From contig CM070719.1 in assembly GCA_036346275.1 (NCBI GenBank), positions 28,352,093 to 28,416,092 of the forward strand: DNA of 64,000 bases. The letters run 5' to 3'. Origin of the DNA: Otatea glauca. Its lineage: Eukaryota > Streptophyta > Magnoliopsida > Poales > Poaceae. The notes beneath the pieces are model-generated. The model did no database searches. It was not told where the DNA came from and was given only the letters and a program-made list of their open reading frames with translations. Position numbers and translations under genes: made by a program. This document shows positions 47,601 through 59,520 of this stretch, in pieces (positions within the stretch are counted from its first letter, which is position 1; each line of letters begins with the position of its first letter).

Positions 47601-48631
47601 TGTATGCTCGACGGACAAAGTTATTTTTGGCCGACGATGCTAGAAGATTGTTTCAAGTATTATAAAGGATGTCAAACATGTCAAAAGTTTGGCAACGCAT
47701 AACTAGCGCCAGCATCGGCTTTACATCCAATTATCAAACCTTGGCCGTTCAGGGGTTGGGGAATAGATATAATCGCCAAATATTTCTCGCTCGAGTAAAG
47801 GCCACAAGTTTACCTTGGCCGCAACCGATTACTTCTCAAAGTGGGTCGAGGCTATACCACTTAAAAGGGTGACCAGTGTTGAGGCGATTAGTTTTGTGAA
47901 TGAACATATCGTCCATCGGTTTGGAATACCGCAAACAATCACGACCGATCAATGTACGGTATTCATGTCTAACGAAGTTTGTGGCTACGCAACGAGTCTA
48001 GGGATCAAATTATTAAACTCTTCGCCATATTACGCCAAAGCAATGGACAGCCGAGTCGCCTAATAAAACACTAATCAAGTTGATCAAAAGAAAAATTGAT
48101 GAAAAGCCAAGGAATTGGCATTCAACTCTATCGGAGTCACTTTGGGCCTATCGGCTATCTTATCACGGAGCGACGAAGCTTTCACCTTACCAATTGGTGT
48201 ATGGACAAGAAGCCGTTCTACCCGTGGAGATTAACATTGAGTCGATACGAATAGCCAGACAAAATGGTTTGTCGGCTCAAGATTACAATGATTTAATGAT
48301 CGACAGCTTGGATGAGTTAGCAGAGTTACGTTTGTCTACGCTTGATCGGCTTAAGAAGAATAAGATTAGAGTTACAAGGGCACACAATAAAAGGGTCATG
48401 CCTAAGTCTTTCGATCAAGCCAATTTGGTATGGAAAACAATATTGCTTGTTGGTTCTAAGGATAACCGATTTGGAAAATGGTCACCTACGTGGGAAGGGC
48501 CATACAAAATTAATCGGCTAGTCGGCGGAAACTCGTACTTACTAGAAACGCTAGAAGGATATGTACTGCCAAAAGCTATTAACGGGAAATACTTGAAGAA
48601 ATACTACCCTAGTGTTTGGATTGGAGCCTAG
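44641..48631 (+). pseudogene. Tat pol: protease, RT, two RNase H domains, integrase; frameshifted
   Basis: The protease has MLVDGGATVNLMPY at about 44800-44840 (DGGA, as in this lineage). Frame slips occur near 45026, 45092 and 45180. The reverse transcriptase is open from 45305 (LRVCVDFRDLNKVTPKDEYP), with a 1-bp loss near 46053 before the catalytic IYIDDVVVKS (46098-46125, intact). The gypsy RNase H (LYVSAEEHTIGAVLAQE) follows. Then comes an archaeal-type RNase H with FFDGS, QAEYEALL, AYGDSLLV and ELNDRANALA up to 47349. Integrase has the HHCC zinc finger (VHEGICGSHQLAH...CQTC, 47548-47690), D in WGIDII, D in TTDQ, and a GCC GAG codon pair for the Glu at 48049-48054. The last lies between small deletions that shift the frame. 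The C-terminal part is open to 48631. Confidence 0.92.
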
Positions 48632-48944
48632 CCGACTAAAGATCATGTTCAGAGCCAAGATTAACACGGTGCTGATTATCGGCTGAAAGGATTGCAAACT
48701 CAGAAGATATAAGCAAAATATAAATCGGTTAAACAGCCGATTAAAACATGCAAAATTACAAAGAATTCAAAGTATTTAAGCAAGTGTTTTGGAACGGCCA
48801 ACAAAGTTTTTACATCCCAGAACCTGGGAGTCGTGCACCTAAAGCCGATAAAGCTCCAGCAGCCTTGGCTATAGTTTCCTGTACCTCATCCGCACTCACA
48901 TCTTTCGTCGACCGCTCGATGGGTACAAGTTTGGTCGATTGCTT

Positions 48945-51770
48945 TTAAAGGTCAAGCTATACGATGCTATTTCGCTTCCGCCCTTGGCACCAAGAAGTTT
49001 TTTCAAAGGACTCTTGGCCTTCAGCATTGAGCTTCATCGTCTTCGATAGTTCTTCCTCAAGAAATTTTTTAGTGGTCTCCAATTTCTGAAGAGAAGTTTT
49101 GTTAGCCTTCAGAGATTCCATGGTTGCATCAAACTTTTCTTCTTTGCCTTTGTCTCGCAACCATTTTGTCAAGGATCCTCCGTCGGCCTCTTGGGCTATT
49201 CTCTTTACTTTCCTTTCCCGGGTGCTTCCACTAAAACCTTCTTTCGCCTAAATGACACACTTCGAGCAGCGCAGCCATGGCCTCTGGAGGTAGATCAGTT
49301 TCAACTGCAGCCATGGCGTCTCGAATCGGCTGATTATTATTCAGGATCTCTTATTGCGGCCTTGACACCAAATCAAAGAGCCTGTTGAGGCGCTCTTGCA
49401 TTCCAGGAGCCGATGAGACTACAGCCGACGCGTCTTTTGAGGCCGCGATGATTTTTTGAATTTCAGAGATGTAATCATCGGCTGCAAAGATCTCTGGATC
49501 ATCTAAGTCAGATAGATTGAAGCCGAGGATGTTGGATGGATCGGAAGACTCTGGAGCAGCGGCGGTTGCAAGCGTTGGTGTCGGCTGAGGAGGCAGTAAT
49601 TCTTTAGCCGATATGTCTGGTAAGTTGGCTAGAATGTTGGCCACTTGTGCTGATCCGGTAGGCTGAAAAAGAAGTAAAATATAATGAAAACCGATGGAAT
49701 AGGTTGGATTTGTAAATTCTTTGAGGTAGAAAAGTACCTGAGCCGTAGCCGATCCGTGCGGTGAACTTTTGCCACTTTGTTTTTGTGGCTTGGAATGCTT
49801 TTTTTTGGCAGGGACTTTAGTAGACTTCGGCTTCTTCTTCTCTGAAGGTCCATCGGCTAGAAAGTTAGTTTATAAAGAAACTGAAAAGGAACAAGAGATG
49901 GTTAAACGTAACTTACTTGGTTGTTGTTGTCTTTCTAAGTCAGACAATGATGGGCTTTGAATGCCCAAAGAACCAGATGTATAGCTGGTGAGGGCAGTCG
50001 CCTTATGCGGTCGTTTTTTCTTACTGGCCGAAGGGACGTCGATCGGCTTCTTGCCAGCAGCTTTAGTCTGCAAAGAAAAGAGGATAAAGCCAATGAGATA
50101 AATTCATATGGGCTACGATAAAGAAAAGTTAAATCGACTAATACCTCGCCAGTAATATTTACAAGACTCGTATTATCATATCCGGAGCTTGATTCGTCAC
50201 TTGAATCGTTATCCGAAGATACCATCGGCTCAGGAAGGTCTGGGAAGAGGGCATCGATAATAGCCGATGGAGTACGATCAAGGAGAAGTGCGTCCGCAAT
50301 TGAAGACCACCATGCAGAGAATCGGCTAGATCGACGATTATTCAAAACAAAGTGAGGTAAAGATTTGATTTGCAAGTCATCGGCTATCTCCAAGACCATA
50401 TTACTGCACTAAAGATCGCATCGTCCTAGGTCAACCAAGTCAAGGAGTGGAAGACTGGGGATCATTTGGCCGAAACCCAGTTGTCTGGCAAAGATGGAAG
50501 GATGATAGAATTCATAAGAGGGCTGAAAGGTATGGTTTCTCATGTTAAAACCAACATGCAGAACACTCGGAGAAATGAAAAGTTTGAACAAGTCTAAAGT
50601 CGATTCGTGCATCTCGTAACCTGCTGTAATCCAGATGAAGAAATGATGGCCATTCAAAATCGGCTGCGCTGGTATAACTGAAGAAATCTTGTTGGCTAAA
50701 ATCATTATTATCCAAGTTTAGAAAGAAAGATAAGTATTTTCTTAGGCCGACTGGAGAGATCTTCTTGCTGCCAGAACACATGATGTATCTTTCACCATAA
50801 GATCGGCTGGCTCTGAATTCTGGGGCTGCATTTTGTGGTGTGTCTTCACGAGGAAATGCCGAGTCTTTCGAGGGATCCAGTTTGAAAGATCGGCTAAATA
50901 AGCAATATAACCATACTTGGATGAACTAGAGAGGACCGCCTACATTGCCGACGCAAAATCTGGCAAACCCAGTAAATAGCCGACTCCTAATCACATGCAT
51001 CATCTGACAAACTGCTCCCAGAAACATTTTTCCCAATGCTAGCTGACGACCCTCTACCAACCGCTCTGCTATTAGCTGATGTACTTGTGTTGGTCCCAAA
51101 GAAGCACTGCAAAACAAAAATCGGTCTAACCACAAGTTCAGAAAAGCAACATGTTCTTCGTCTGATACCGGCCCATTTACTTTATTATTGTTATTGATGT
51201 ACTTGCGCCAGCCTTCTCCTTTGGATTGAATGAGCTTGTATTTCGGTTTACCGCTATAGGCCGATATCTGTTCACCATCTGGCCTAAGGCAACACAATTG
51301 GGCTATGTCCATAAGGGTCGGCCGATGGGACCAGTACGGAACAGAAAAGCGTTGAAGGTCTCTGACCAGAAATAGCAAGCCGTGGCCACTAAGGGCTCAT
51401 TGGCTTCTGGATCGGCTAAAAAAAGAGGGATGCACTCAGCTATACCCATCCTTTCCCACTCCCCTCTTTTCTGGGCAGCCACGCGAATATACCAAGATCT
51501 CCATCCTTTGAGCGCTGTCGGCCATGCCCTGAAGCTTTTTTCCCAGCTCTCTATATTGAATGCAGTAGCCGATAGAGGAAGGTGAGGAATGTCCTGGCTA
51601 ATAACCGTGCTGGCATCTAGGTTCCCTATCGGACCAAGGAAATACTGATCTTTACTGTTAGGGATCGGAATGAGTACCTGACTCGTGTCCATTTCAGCCA
51701 ATCTTAGCAAGCCGATTGATGAAGGGGGATGCAAGCCGATTGATGGAGACTGAGCAATGGAATAAAACAA
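48945..51770 (-). pseudogene. Antisense plant-mobile-domain (PMD) gene carried by the Tat element
   Basis: It reads against gag-pol from 51770 (or the second ATG, 51692: MDTSQVLIP). The PMD pattern is clear: FRAWPTALKGWRSWYIRVA, LVATACYFWSETFNAFLF, PTLMDIAQLCCLRPDG and GPL.FIQVWL. The C-terminal half has an acidic/Ser stretch (about 50200), basic KKK linkers and a final coiled coil rich in Lys/Glu/Leu (48960-49170). Three introns with good borders are seen: 50144-50068, 49916-49857 and 49737-49663. Lesions are a 1-bp loss near 51325, TAG stops near 50926 and 50409, and a frame change near 50650. PMD proteins are common in Tat elements and some host genes (MAIN/MAIL family); their role in the element is unknown. 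Confidence 0.85.
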
Positions 51771-51831
51771 AAGCCGTTGTTTAGAGTCAGAGAGCTTGTG
51801 CGCGTGAGGAATGACCGAGGTGGGGGCCGCG

Positions 51832-51838
51832 TTTTATA
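51832..51838 (-). promoter_or_regulatory. Minus-strand TATA box of the antisense PMD gene
   Basis: TATAAAA on the minus strand, 61 bases before the first ATG (51770) and 139 before the second (51692). It lies outside the 3' LTR, so the antisense gene appears to have a dedicated promoter. Confidence 0.65.
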
Positions 51839-52035
51839 GCGTGGTAAAAATTTGAAACGGTGGGAAGTGAATATCAAAGGGCGTGAGCAGTTAAAACACA
51901 CTACCCGCATGTCAGAGAATTACGGCGCGAATAAAGCAGCAGTTAATGGGTGAAGATCAAACATTGGCCGATTGAAAAGCCGATAATTGTGATTTTTGAC
52001 AGATGACAAGTCATCTCTCAAAAATGGGGGGCATA

Positions 52036-52687
52036 TGTTTGCACCAAAATTCGGTAAATCTGGTCAAATCGGCAATAAAATAGAAGATATGGAAACCGAC
52101 GGATAGGATTGGGAAGAATACAAGATATTTGGTAACAGCAAGATCTTTAAAGAAAATAACTGTCTAAGATAAGGCCAATACGGATACGGACTTGAAGCGT
52201 GGTGTAACAGGACACTATCGGCCAAGGGTATAAAAGAAGGACCAAAGCGAGCTGCAAATCATCATCAACACAATACAACCAACCAGCTTTTACTTTCTTT
52301 TTCCTGTCGACTAGGAGTAGTTCTTGTAATTTAGCCTTTGTAATCGATTTTGATCAATAAAGTTGCGCATCGCCGATTGTTGATCTTCGTCAATTACACC
52401 CCAGGTTCGATTTGTTCTGATTTTGTTGCGCATCGCCTTCTTCAGAATCGATCTGCCTTTATCCTCTAATTACCCTTAATCGGCTAATTAGATTTATCTT
52501 GTTACCTTGATCTTAATCGGCTTCAAGCTGATTGAGTCTAAGCCGATTGGTCTTGACGATCGGCTTTGAGTGAATTTTATATTTTTACCTTGTCGATTAC
52601 AGGTCAAATCGACTGGCACGCTCTGAACCCGGTGTTCGTCTGGTGTGCTGTTGTCAGAAACCCTACTTCACGTTTTTGACGCCAACA
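52036..52687 (+). repeat. 3' LTR of the Tat element (652 bp)
   Basis: Matches the 5' LTR with few changes; near its right end it is better preserved than the 5' LTR. Confidence 0.93.
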
Positions 52688-52692
52688 AATAT

Positions 52693-53206
52693 AATGATTC
52701 ATATCTAGTTTTTTAGGATTTAAAAAGGTGCACTAGATGAATCCTAATAAGATTAGGATTATCCTAATCCTAACAGGAGTAAGATTCCTATTTGATTTGG
52801 ACGAAAACTAGGAAGGTTATATAAACCTAGGAGACGGTCATGGAGAACCCGAGCAACTAAGAAGCTATAAGGCAACTTATCTAGAGCAAGAGGTGCACGA
52901 GAGGATTAGAGGCTAGATTATTCTTTAGCACTACATTCTTGTATAAGCAAGAATCCGAGAGTACTAAAAAGTTCGAGAGGTTGTGAAAGGGCAACAATTA
53001 CTTGTACTCTTTTGAGGTTGTACTTAAAGAATTTGCGGTCGGCTTTGCCAAATCTTTCTCTCGTTGTGGTTGCTTCAACATCGTTATTTTGGTTCTCTAC
53101 GAGATTCAACTTTTTCGTTCGCAAGATCGTGCACATTTGTCTTATCTCACAAAAACTATGATCCGATCTAGGGATTGTTGTGTATGAGGAGTATCAGAGT
53201 ATAACA
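52693..53206 (+). repeat. 5' LTR of the host copia element (main part)
   Basis: Aligns with 60129-60646. It contains TATATAAACC-like sequence (about 52818-52826) and ends CAGAGTATAACA before the PBS. Its first 10 bases are at 41097-41106, left of the Tat element. Confidence 0.85.
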
Positions 53207-53208
53207 AG

Positions 53209-53221
53209 TGGTATCAGAGTC
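53209..53221 (+). other. Primer binding site of the host copia element
   Basis: TGGTATCAGAGTC, matching initiator tRNA-Met in its first 11 bases, three bases after the LTR. Confidence 0.8.
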
Positions 53222-54273
53222 AAGACCGAATTAATTAGATTTGTGAGAAGGTCGATAAAACGTCAGGTGCCACAAAATCAAGATTGATGTCGACGATGTG
53301 GAATCAAGTAGAGAATTTTGACGATGGAGGAATTTTCTGCGTGTGGCAATATGTGGTGAAGATGTCCTTGTCCAGCAAAAGTTAATTGCTGCTCTTGAAG
53401 GGGACAAACCAGAAAAGACATCCGCTGAAGACAGAAGGTGATGGAGCAGAAGGGTATTAGTACAATTCGTCTATGTCTCTCCGATGAGGTAAAGTGCTCA
53501 GTGATCAAGGAGAATTCACCAAAGAAATTATGAAAGGACTTGGAAGAATTGTATATAGCAAAGTCACTGACAAACCGGTGGGTCTTGAAGCGACAACTGT
53601 ATAGGCGCACATGGAGGAAGGTACATAGTTCGTTGATCATCTCAATCTCTTCAACAAGCTTATCACACAACTGATTAGTGCGGATGACAAAATTAAGGAG
53701 AATGATAAAGTCGTCATACTGGCATCATCTCTACCACCATCATGGGATCAATTGGTGAAGAATATTCTCGTTGAGAAAAGCACCTCAACTTCAACAAGGC
53801 AGTTGTATATCTATTAGAGGCAAAGTCCTTAAAAAAAAAACATCCAAATCTTCATCTTCGAGTGATCAAACATTGGCCGCAGTTGGTGTTGCAAACAAAA
53901 GCAATATTTATAGGAAGAAAAAATGGCAAGAGCAAGGACGCACATGTATGCTATCTTTCTAACGAGGAAGATCATATGATAAAGACTATCTGAGTTTGAA
54001 GCAAATGAAGAGTGCATGCTCAATGGCAGTAGCGAAAAATGATTCGAACGTACTTGTTGTCAGTCAACTAGGTACTTCTCATAGATAAATATTAGATTCA
54101 GGTGTTGCTTCCATATATGTTTGGTGAAAGAAATGTTTGGCAAAAGGATCTCTACGCTTGGAGCATGAAACTGTTCACTTGGCTGATTATAAGGAGTATG
54201 CAATTACTGAGGTGAAACCAGTTATATTGGAGATCTACCTGGAGTACAAAGCACATTAACAGGAGTTCAGCAT
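53222..54273 (+). pseudogene. copia gag and protease relic
   Basis: Worn gag of the UBN2/retrotran_gag type: STIRLCLSDEV-like (about 53455-53500), HMEEGT.FVDHLNLFNKLITQLISADDKI (53608-53695), VVILASSLPPSWDQLVKNIL (53713-53770) and a Lys/Ser-rich tail. A protease scrap LDSG occurs near 54091. There are stops in every segment. The reading is cut at 54274 by a large LTR, and the rest of pol is absent from the far side. Confidence 0.75.
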
Positions 54274-55504
54274 CGTAACATCCCAATTTTTTCCTGAAAA
54301 TAATTTAATATTGTTATTGGTGTATTTTTATAAATTTTGGGATCTTTTTGGAATTTATTAATATTTTTGAATTAGGCTTAATATGAATATTAATTAAATA
54401 TATGAAAAGTTTATATAAACTTTTGCCAAAAATATTTATTTTAGTTCCAAATGTTTCAAAATAGTTTTCAGATTTTTTTCTAGATTTTTCTGATATTTTT
54501 CTATTCTATTTGAATTATTTTAATATTTAGAATTATTTTAAATGATAAAAGCTTTGGAAATCATATGAATAATTATCGGACCAAAACCCTAATGGGCCCA
54601 ACCCAAATTCCACACCAGCCCGATCCAACCCGGCTGAAGCCCAGGAGCCGTAAAACCCTAGATTGAGGATCACTGGATCCGGATCGAGCGATTGAGATTA
54701 GCTCAGGAAACCCTAGCTTCTATTGGCCGTCGGATCGAGCTAGCATGGATGTCTAGGATTTCGCCATGTCTCACGTGTCGGTGATTGCTGGATTCCCGAC
54801 TTGTGGACGGTCAGGATGAGTCCCTATCCGTCAGCCTAATCTAAATTTTTAGATTTATTTTATTTTGGAAATTAGTTGTTGTCGTCAGCATGACATCATT
54901 AATCGATTTTCCAATATAAAAATAAATTGGAAAATTCAATTTTATTCTTTTTTGGTTTTTCTTTTAATTTGAATATTTGAGAGCAGGTTCTTTCTATAAT
55001 AGCTTTGATTGAAGTGATTCAAGTTTCTAAAATTTTGTAAAATTGAGTCTATTTTATGGTGAATTTTATTTGATTTTTCAAGTTTGTTTGCTATCTGGTT
55101 TTATATTTATTTAGTGTTCTCTTGATTCGCATAGACGTTGAGGTGCCTGAATTGTTCGAGGGTGAAGCATTGACTCAAGACCAAGGTCCAAATCAAGAAC
55201 AGGAGCTTTTTCAAGGCAAGTTGTACTTTGATCTTGTTGAACCCAGTTTTACAAATGCTATATTTTTTTAAATTACTACATGTTATTTTTTTGCTTAGAA
55301 CTATTTTCAAATAGTTTGGGATCTAGTTATTTTACCCAATTGGATTATATCTACCTTGTCATTTGTATGCCATGATTATTTATCACCCTAGGATGGATAA
55401 TTATTAGTTGGTTGCTAATAGATACCAATGTGGGTTGGTTAAATCATGTGTAATATGCTTAGCCATGCCACGTACATCTGATGTCTTTGAAAAGTGCAAA
55501 TTCA

Positions 55505-56358
55505 ATAGTCGATAGTGGCCCCTAGCAGGACTTACCGACTCCCGAGTACATGTAAAGATCAAACGAACCTCAACAATGTCCTATATGCATTTCCTTTTGC
55601 CTCACGATATCGGTCAAACCCAAGGCGAGTTGTTGTCATCCTTATTTGGACGGCTCGACCACTTTTTATTGATATTGTGACTCGGATTCCTTGAATACAT
55701 TGAGTTAACTCTTTAACTCGATGACTCAAGTAACTCTTTACTCGATGAGCATGGCCATGCTTTTTCGGAATCCGACCACTCGAGAGGCCTAGAGATATTT
55801 CTCCCATTGTATGGAGGGGCAAATCCTATCTTGATTGACCACGCCTCGCAGCATGTTTCATGACAAACCCGAAAGCCATCTTTATAACTACCCAGTTACG
55901 GAGTAGCGTTTGACGACCCCTAAGTAAGCCATTACGTACCTTGAGAAAATGCGACAATCTCAAGTCGAAGGATATAGCATACACATCGTATATGAGACCA
56001 ACTAATGACATGAAATAACACAATGTTCTCGCAGTATCTCATAGTGGGTCGATGTCCAACACCATATTCTCTAACATGTGTCTATCTTATTGGTTTGATA
56101 TCTCCATATCTATGACCCGTGAAACATGGTCATCGACCAATACATATGCTAGTCTACTCATATGTGTCCTCATATGATTATCGACTAGGAACCCCCTTTT
56201 AGAATGAACATCATAAAGATGAATACAGAGTTTCACAAACAAGTCACGTACTTATTAATCAATATCCATGATGTTATTCAAAGAACAATCTCATAGTTTA
56301 TGAATATTTATAGAAATATAATCATCTCTATGATTGCCTCTAGGACATATTTCCAACA
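55505..56358 (-). mobile_element. BARE/Angela-like copia LTR fragment, minus strand
   Basis: On the minus strand it starts at 56358 with TGTTGGAAATATGTCCTAGA, nearly the well-known LTR start of BARE/Angela/Wis elements (TGTTGGAAATATGCCCTAGA). It continues with family-like stretches such as AACTGGGTAGTTATAAAGATGGC and GTGACTC-like blocks. It ends near 55505 inside copy B without a clear CA end, so it is partial. The 56360-56530 flank is not recognised. Confidence 0.7.
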
Positions 56359-57121
56359 CAGTGGCCTCACATCTGTCCAACGGTATGTCCCTTCTATTCT
56401 TTTGCTCTGAGTGAGGGAAGGAATAGCGAGTTCAAACTTATCGAGAGGGTTAGTGTTATGACGAAATCTTTGAAAGTTTTTGTCATGATCTCTTAGGTAC
56501 ACTTAAGGAAGTGTGATATCACGTAGTAGTATGAGACAATCAGTATGAGACAATCATGTCTTGTGGGTAAAGTGTATAACCTCTGTAGAGTGTGAATCTA
56601 TTTGGATAGCCATGTCCACGGTATTGGGCAATTCTTGGGAAGTTCAGTCAAGGGTTAGATTTTATAAAATAAAACTTGGGAAGGGAGGCTATGTGCCATT
56701 GAAAACATTGAAATTGGTTTAGGGTTGTGTGCCAAGTTTCCTCTTGAGAAATACTTAAAGTTATTATTTGTTGTTATTTGTTTTACTGTCATTTCAATCT
56801 ATTTATTTTATTCATTTGTAAATGCTTCTTTATTACAAAATAACTATATCAGCCATCCATTGAATAAGTCTTGTATATAGTTATATTAGAATTGCATTCT
56901 GTACGCAATTTGTTGAGTGTTTTATGTACTCACCCTTGCCGTAACAAAATCATCCATTGAAGAGAAATCTATGCCGGCATTTGAGGACGAGTACCAAGAG
57001 GAGGCGAACGTCTAGGGTGCGAGCCTTGTCAGTTAGTTGCCTATGGTATACAGAGGGGTTTATCTACTTTATTGTTCTATTGTATTATTATCTATTATAG
57101 TTTAAGCCCATCGTGGAATAA

Positions 57122-59448
57122 TGTAACATCTCAATTTTTGGCTTTATTTGAATGTAATATGCATTTTATGAATTTATTGGATTTTTTCAGATTTTATCTA
57201 AATTTATTTATTATTCTAAATAAGGCCTTTTGTAAAAAATATTGAAATATTGAGAAATTTTAAATAAAGTTTTGTCAAAAATATTTTATTTGGGTTCCAA
57301 ATATCTCAAAGTATTTTTGAGAATTTGTTTGATATTTGTATTACCTCAATCGAATTAATTTAATTACCGGATTTATTTTAAATCAAAACGCTGGAAAATG
57401 CTTAACAGTACTTGGGCCGAAAGCCCAGCACTGTGCGGCCCAACTTCGCGAGAAAAGCCCGTATCGGCTGGTTTGCCCATCTTCTAAAAGCGCGGAGCGC
57501 CCATCATTGGATCTCAATCCGACAACCATTTTCAAGCCGAAGCCCTAATCGACTCGAGCCATTGGATTTTGCACGTGCGGCCAAGATTGTTCATGTCTAA
57601 TTGGAACTCTAGCAAATCACGGCTGTTATTTGTTGCGAGCGGTTAGGATCGTGATGCGTGCAAACGCATCGTGGCTGTTCATCTCGAATCACACAGTCAC
57701 TATGTTTCATCCCCAAGTGTAGCTGCCACCGTGTCGAAGGCGGTTTCTTCGGGTCCTGCACGCTCACTGGGGCTATAAAAGCCTCATTAGCACGCGATTC
57801 GAGTTCAGAACCCTCGCACAGTTTTTGGATGGAGCGATTTTGCCCAAGCTGTCTTCGTCTACGAACGGGAGCTCGTCGGAGTTGGATCCGAAAGCTGTTG
57901 TGATTTTTAGTCAATATCGTCACCGTCGAGCCGTCGCCACCACAGGCAAGGGTAGATCCAGAGTCATTGTCTTGCGCCCATGCAGATCCATGTGGTCTCC
58001 GAGGGTTTTCGCCGTCGTTCACTGAGTTTGGTGTCTTAATCTTCACGGCCGATAAGAAGCTCTGCCACAAGCCATTGCAGGAGTCGCCCGAGTTCCTAGC
58101 CATTCGATTTGAGGATAGCTGTAGACGCGCATCGCGTGGACATATCCGCGTCATGCCGCATGTCCATAGTAATGTCAGTAGGCGCGGACCTTCAGATCTA
58201 AGATGGGCAGTCCAGATCGAGACTTGCACCGTGCCAATTGTGTCCTGACGCGTGGCGCACGGGATTCGAAGCGACATGGACCGAGTCCACGGTGAGCCGA
58301 CCTAGATCTGTGGACTGGGCTCATGGACCATGCCACATGTCGATCTGTGATTGGTTCGAATGAGGGCTAACGTTAGCTGACGCAATAAATCGATTTTCCA
58401 GTATAAAAATAATTCGGTTAATTATTGATTTTCTGTATTTTCTTTATTTTCAAATCTTTCGAGAGACCGTTCTTCCTCATACGAACTCCGATTGAGGCGA
58501 TTCAAATTTCTAAAAATTTGTAAAATTGAGATCTATTTAATGGTGAATTTTATTTGATTTTTAGAGTTTATTTACTGTCTGTTTTGGTATTTATTTGGTA
58601 TTCTCTCTCGTTACGCGTAGAAGTCAAAGTGCTCGAAGCATCCGAGGAGGATTCATTGACTCAAGATCAAGTTCCAGAGTAAGAGCAAGAACTTTTCCTA
58701 GGCAAGTTTTACTTTATGCATGATATTTTATGTGTATAACTATTTCAAAATAATTCGGGATCTAGTCAATCTACCTCATTGAGCTATACCCTACCTTGTC
58801 ATTTGTATGCCATGATTAATTATCATCTTAGATTGGTTCATTATTAGTTGGTTAGTATTAATAATCAACATGGGTTGGTTAGACCGTATTAATATACTTA
58901 GCCACGCCACGTACAATGCACGTTAGACGTTATTAATATACTTAGCCATGCCACGTACAATGCATGTCTTTGGAATATCAAAAGTTAATCTTGACTAATG
59001 GAATATGGAATATGTTTATGAATTGGTGTCAAGTGTTGTCACACAATGATGTTGAATAGTAGTGAGGAGATCACACAATGATGCTGACTTGTTGATAGCA
59101 CGTGGTGCTTGGTAATCAACTGGGGTGGTAATTATTTAGATTGGGGCAAGTGGCAAAGGGCAATGTGCCAAGGTCAGTCGAAAGGGCAGAGGTTATGTGG
59201 AAGTCTTGCCCTAGTCATCTTAAGGACTTAACCTTACAAGTCTTTGACCTGAGTCGAACATGTAACCACATGTCTGGAATGAGACGGACCTAGCTGATTA
59301 ATTTTCAATGTCTTAGCTTTGTACTACTAGTGGTGGTGTGAGGTTAGACCTTTTTATGAACTCATATGGCACAAGAGGGGGGCCTTGAGTGTGGTAACCA
59401 GTAAATGAATACACAGAGGATCCGGGTTTGCATATTCGGGTCCCGACA
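57122..59448 (+). mobile_element. Solo LTR C of the large-LTR family, nested in copy B
   Basis: TGTAACATCTC...TTCGGGTCCCGACA. The host sequence on both sides (GTGGAATAA / CATAATCATGTAAAG) is continuous copy B. Flanking pentamers are AATAA and CATAA (one change). It is shorter than copy A (2.3 kb) because the 3' third equivalent to 3000-3700 is missing. No coding region adjoins it. Confidence 0.82.
57774..57780 (+). promoter_or_regulatory. TATA box within LTR C
   Basis: TATAAAA in GC-rich sequence followed by open sequence. The equivalent place in LTR A (about 1125) reads AATTTAAGG, so A's promoter is worn. Confidence 0.5.
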
Positions 59449-59520
59449 CATAATCATGTAAAGTCGACCATAAGGTCAATCAGCTATCTTATATCCAATA
59501 AATGAAGTCGTCCATTATGT

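Larger units (their letters stand above)
41107..52687 (+). mobile_element. Ty3/gypsy Tat-lineage retrotransposon, 11.6 kb
   Basis: LTRs are 41107-41751 and 52036-52687 (TGTTTGCACC...CCAACA), with a perfect target duplication AATAT (41102-41106, 52688-52692). Sense gag-pol lies at 41781-48631 with two RNase H domains, the Tat hallmark. An antisense plant-mobile-domain gene lies between pol and the 3' LTR. The polypurine tract is AAAAATGGGGGGCATA before 52036. LTRs are nearly identical in their first 500 bases, so insertion is fairly recent. Gag-pol has numerous 1-bp indels, so this copy is not autonomous. Confidence 0.95.
54274..59520 (+). mobile_element. Large-LTR family copy B, truncated and itself invaded
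   Basis: Starts CGTAACATCCC (TG changed to CG) and follows copy A through the block with CGCATAGACGTTGAGGTGCC (55129) to about 55510. After an insertion it resumes at about 56555 (CTTGTGGGTAAAGTGTATAA) to 57121, is interrupted by solo LTR C, and continues at 59449 (ATAATCATGTAAAGTCGACC...AATGAAGTC) to about 59520. The final GGGTCCCGACA is missing. Confidence 0.75.

Noticed and set aside
53191..53201. GTATCAGAGTA at the LTR end as a primer binding site
   Set aside because: It is also present at the end of the 3' LTR (60631-60641), so it belongs to the LTR. The true PBS is the TGGTATCAGAG at 53209.
54274..59448. LTRs B and C as the 5' and 3' LTRs of one element
   Set aside because: Copy B continues on the far side of C (59449-59520) exactly where it was interrupted, and no PBS, PPT or pol lies between them. 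Nesting fits better.
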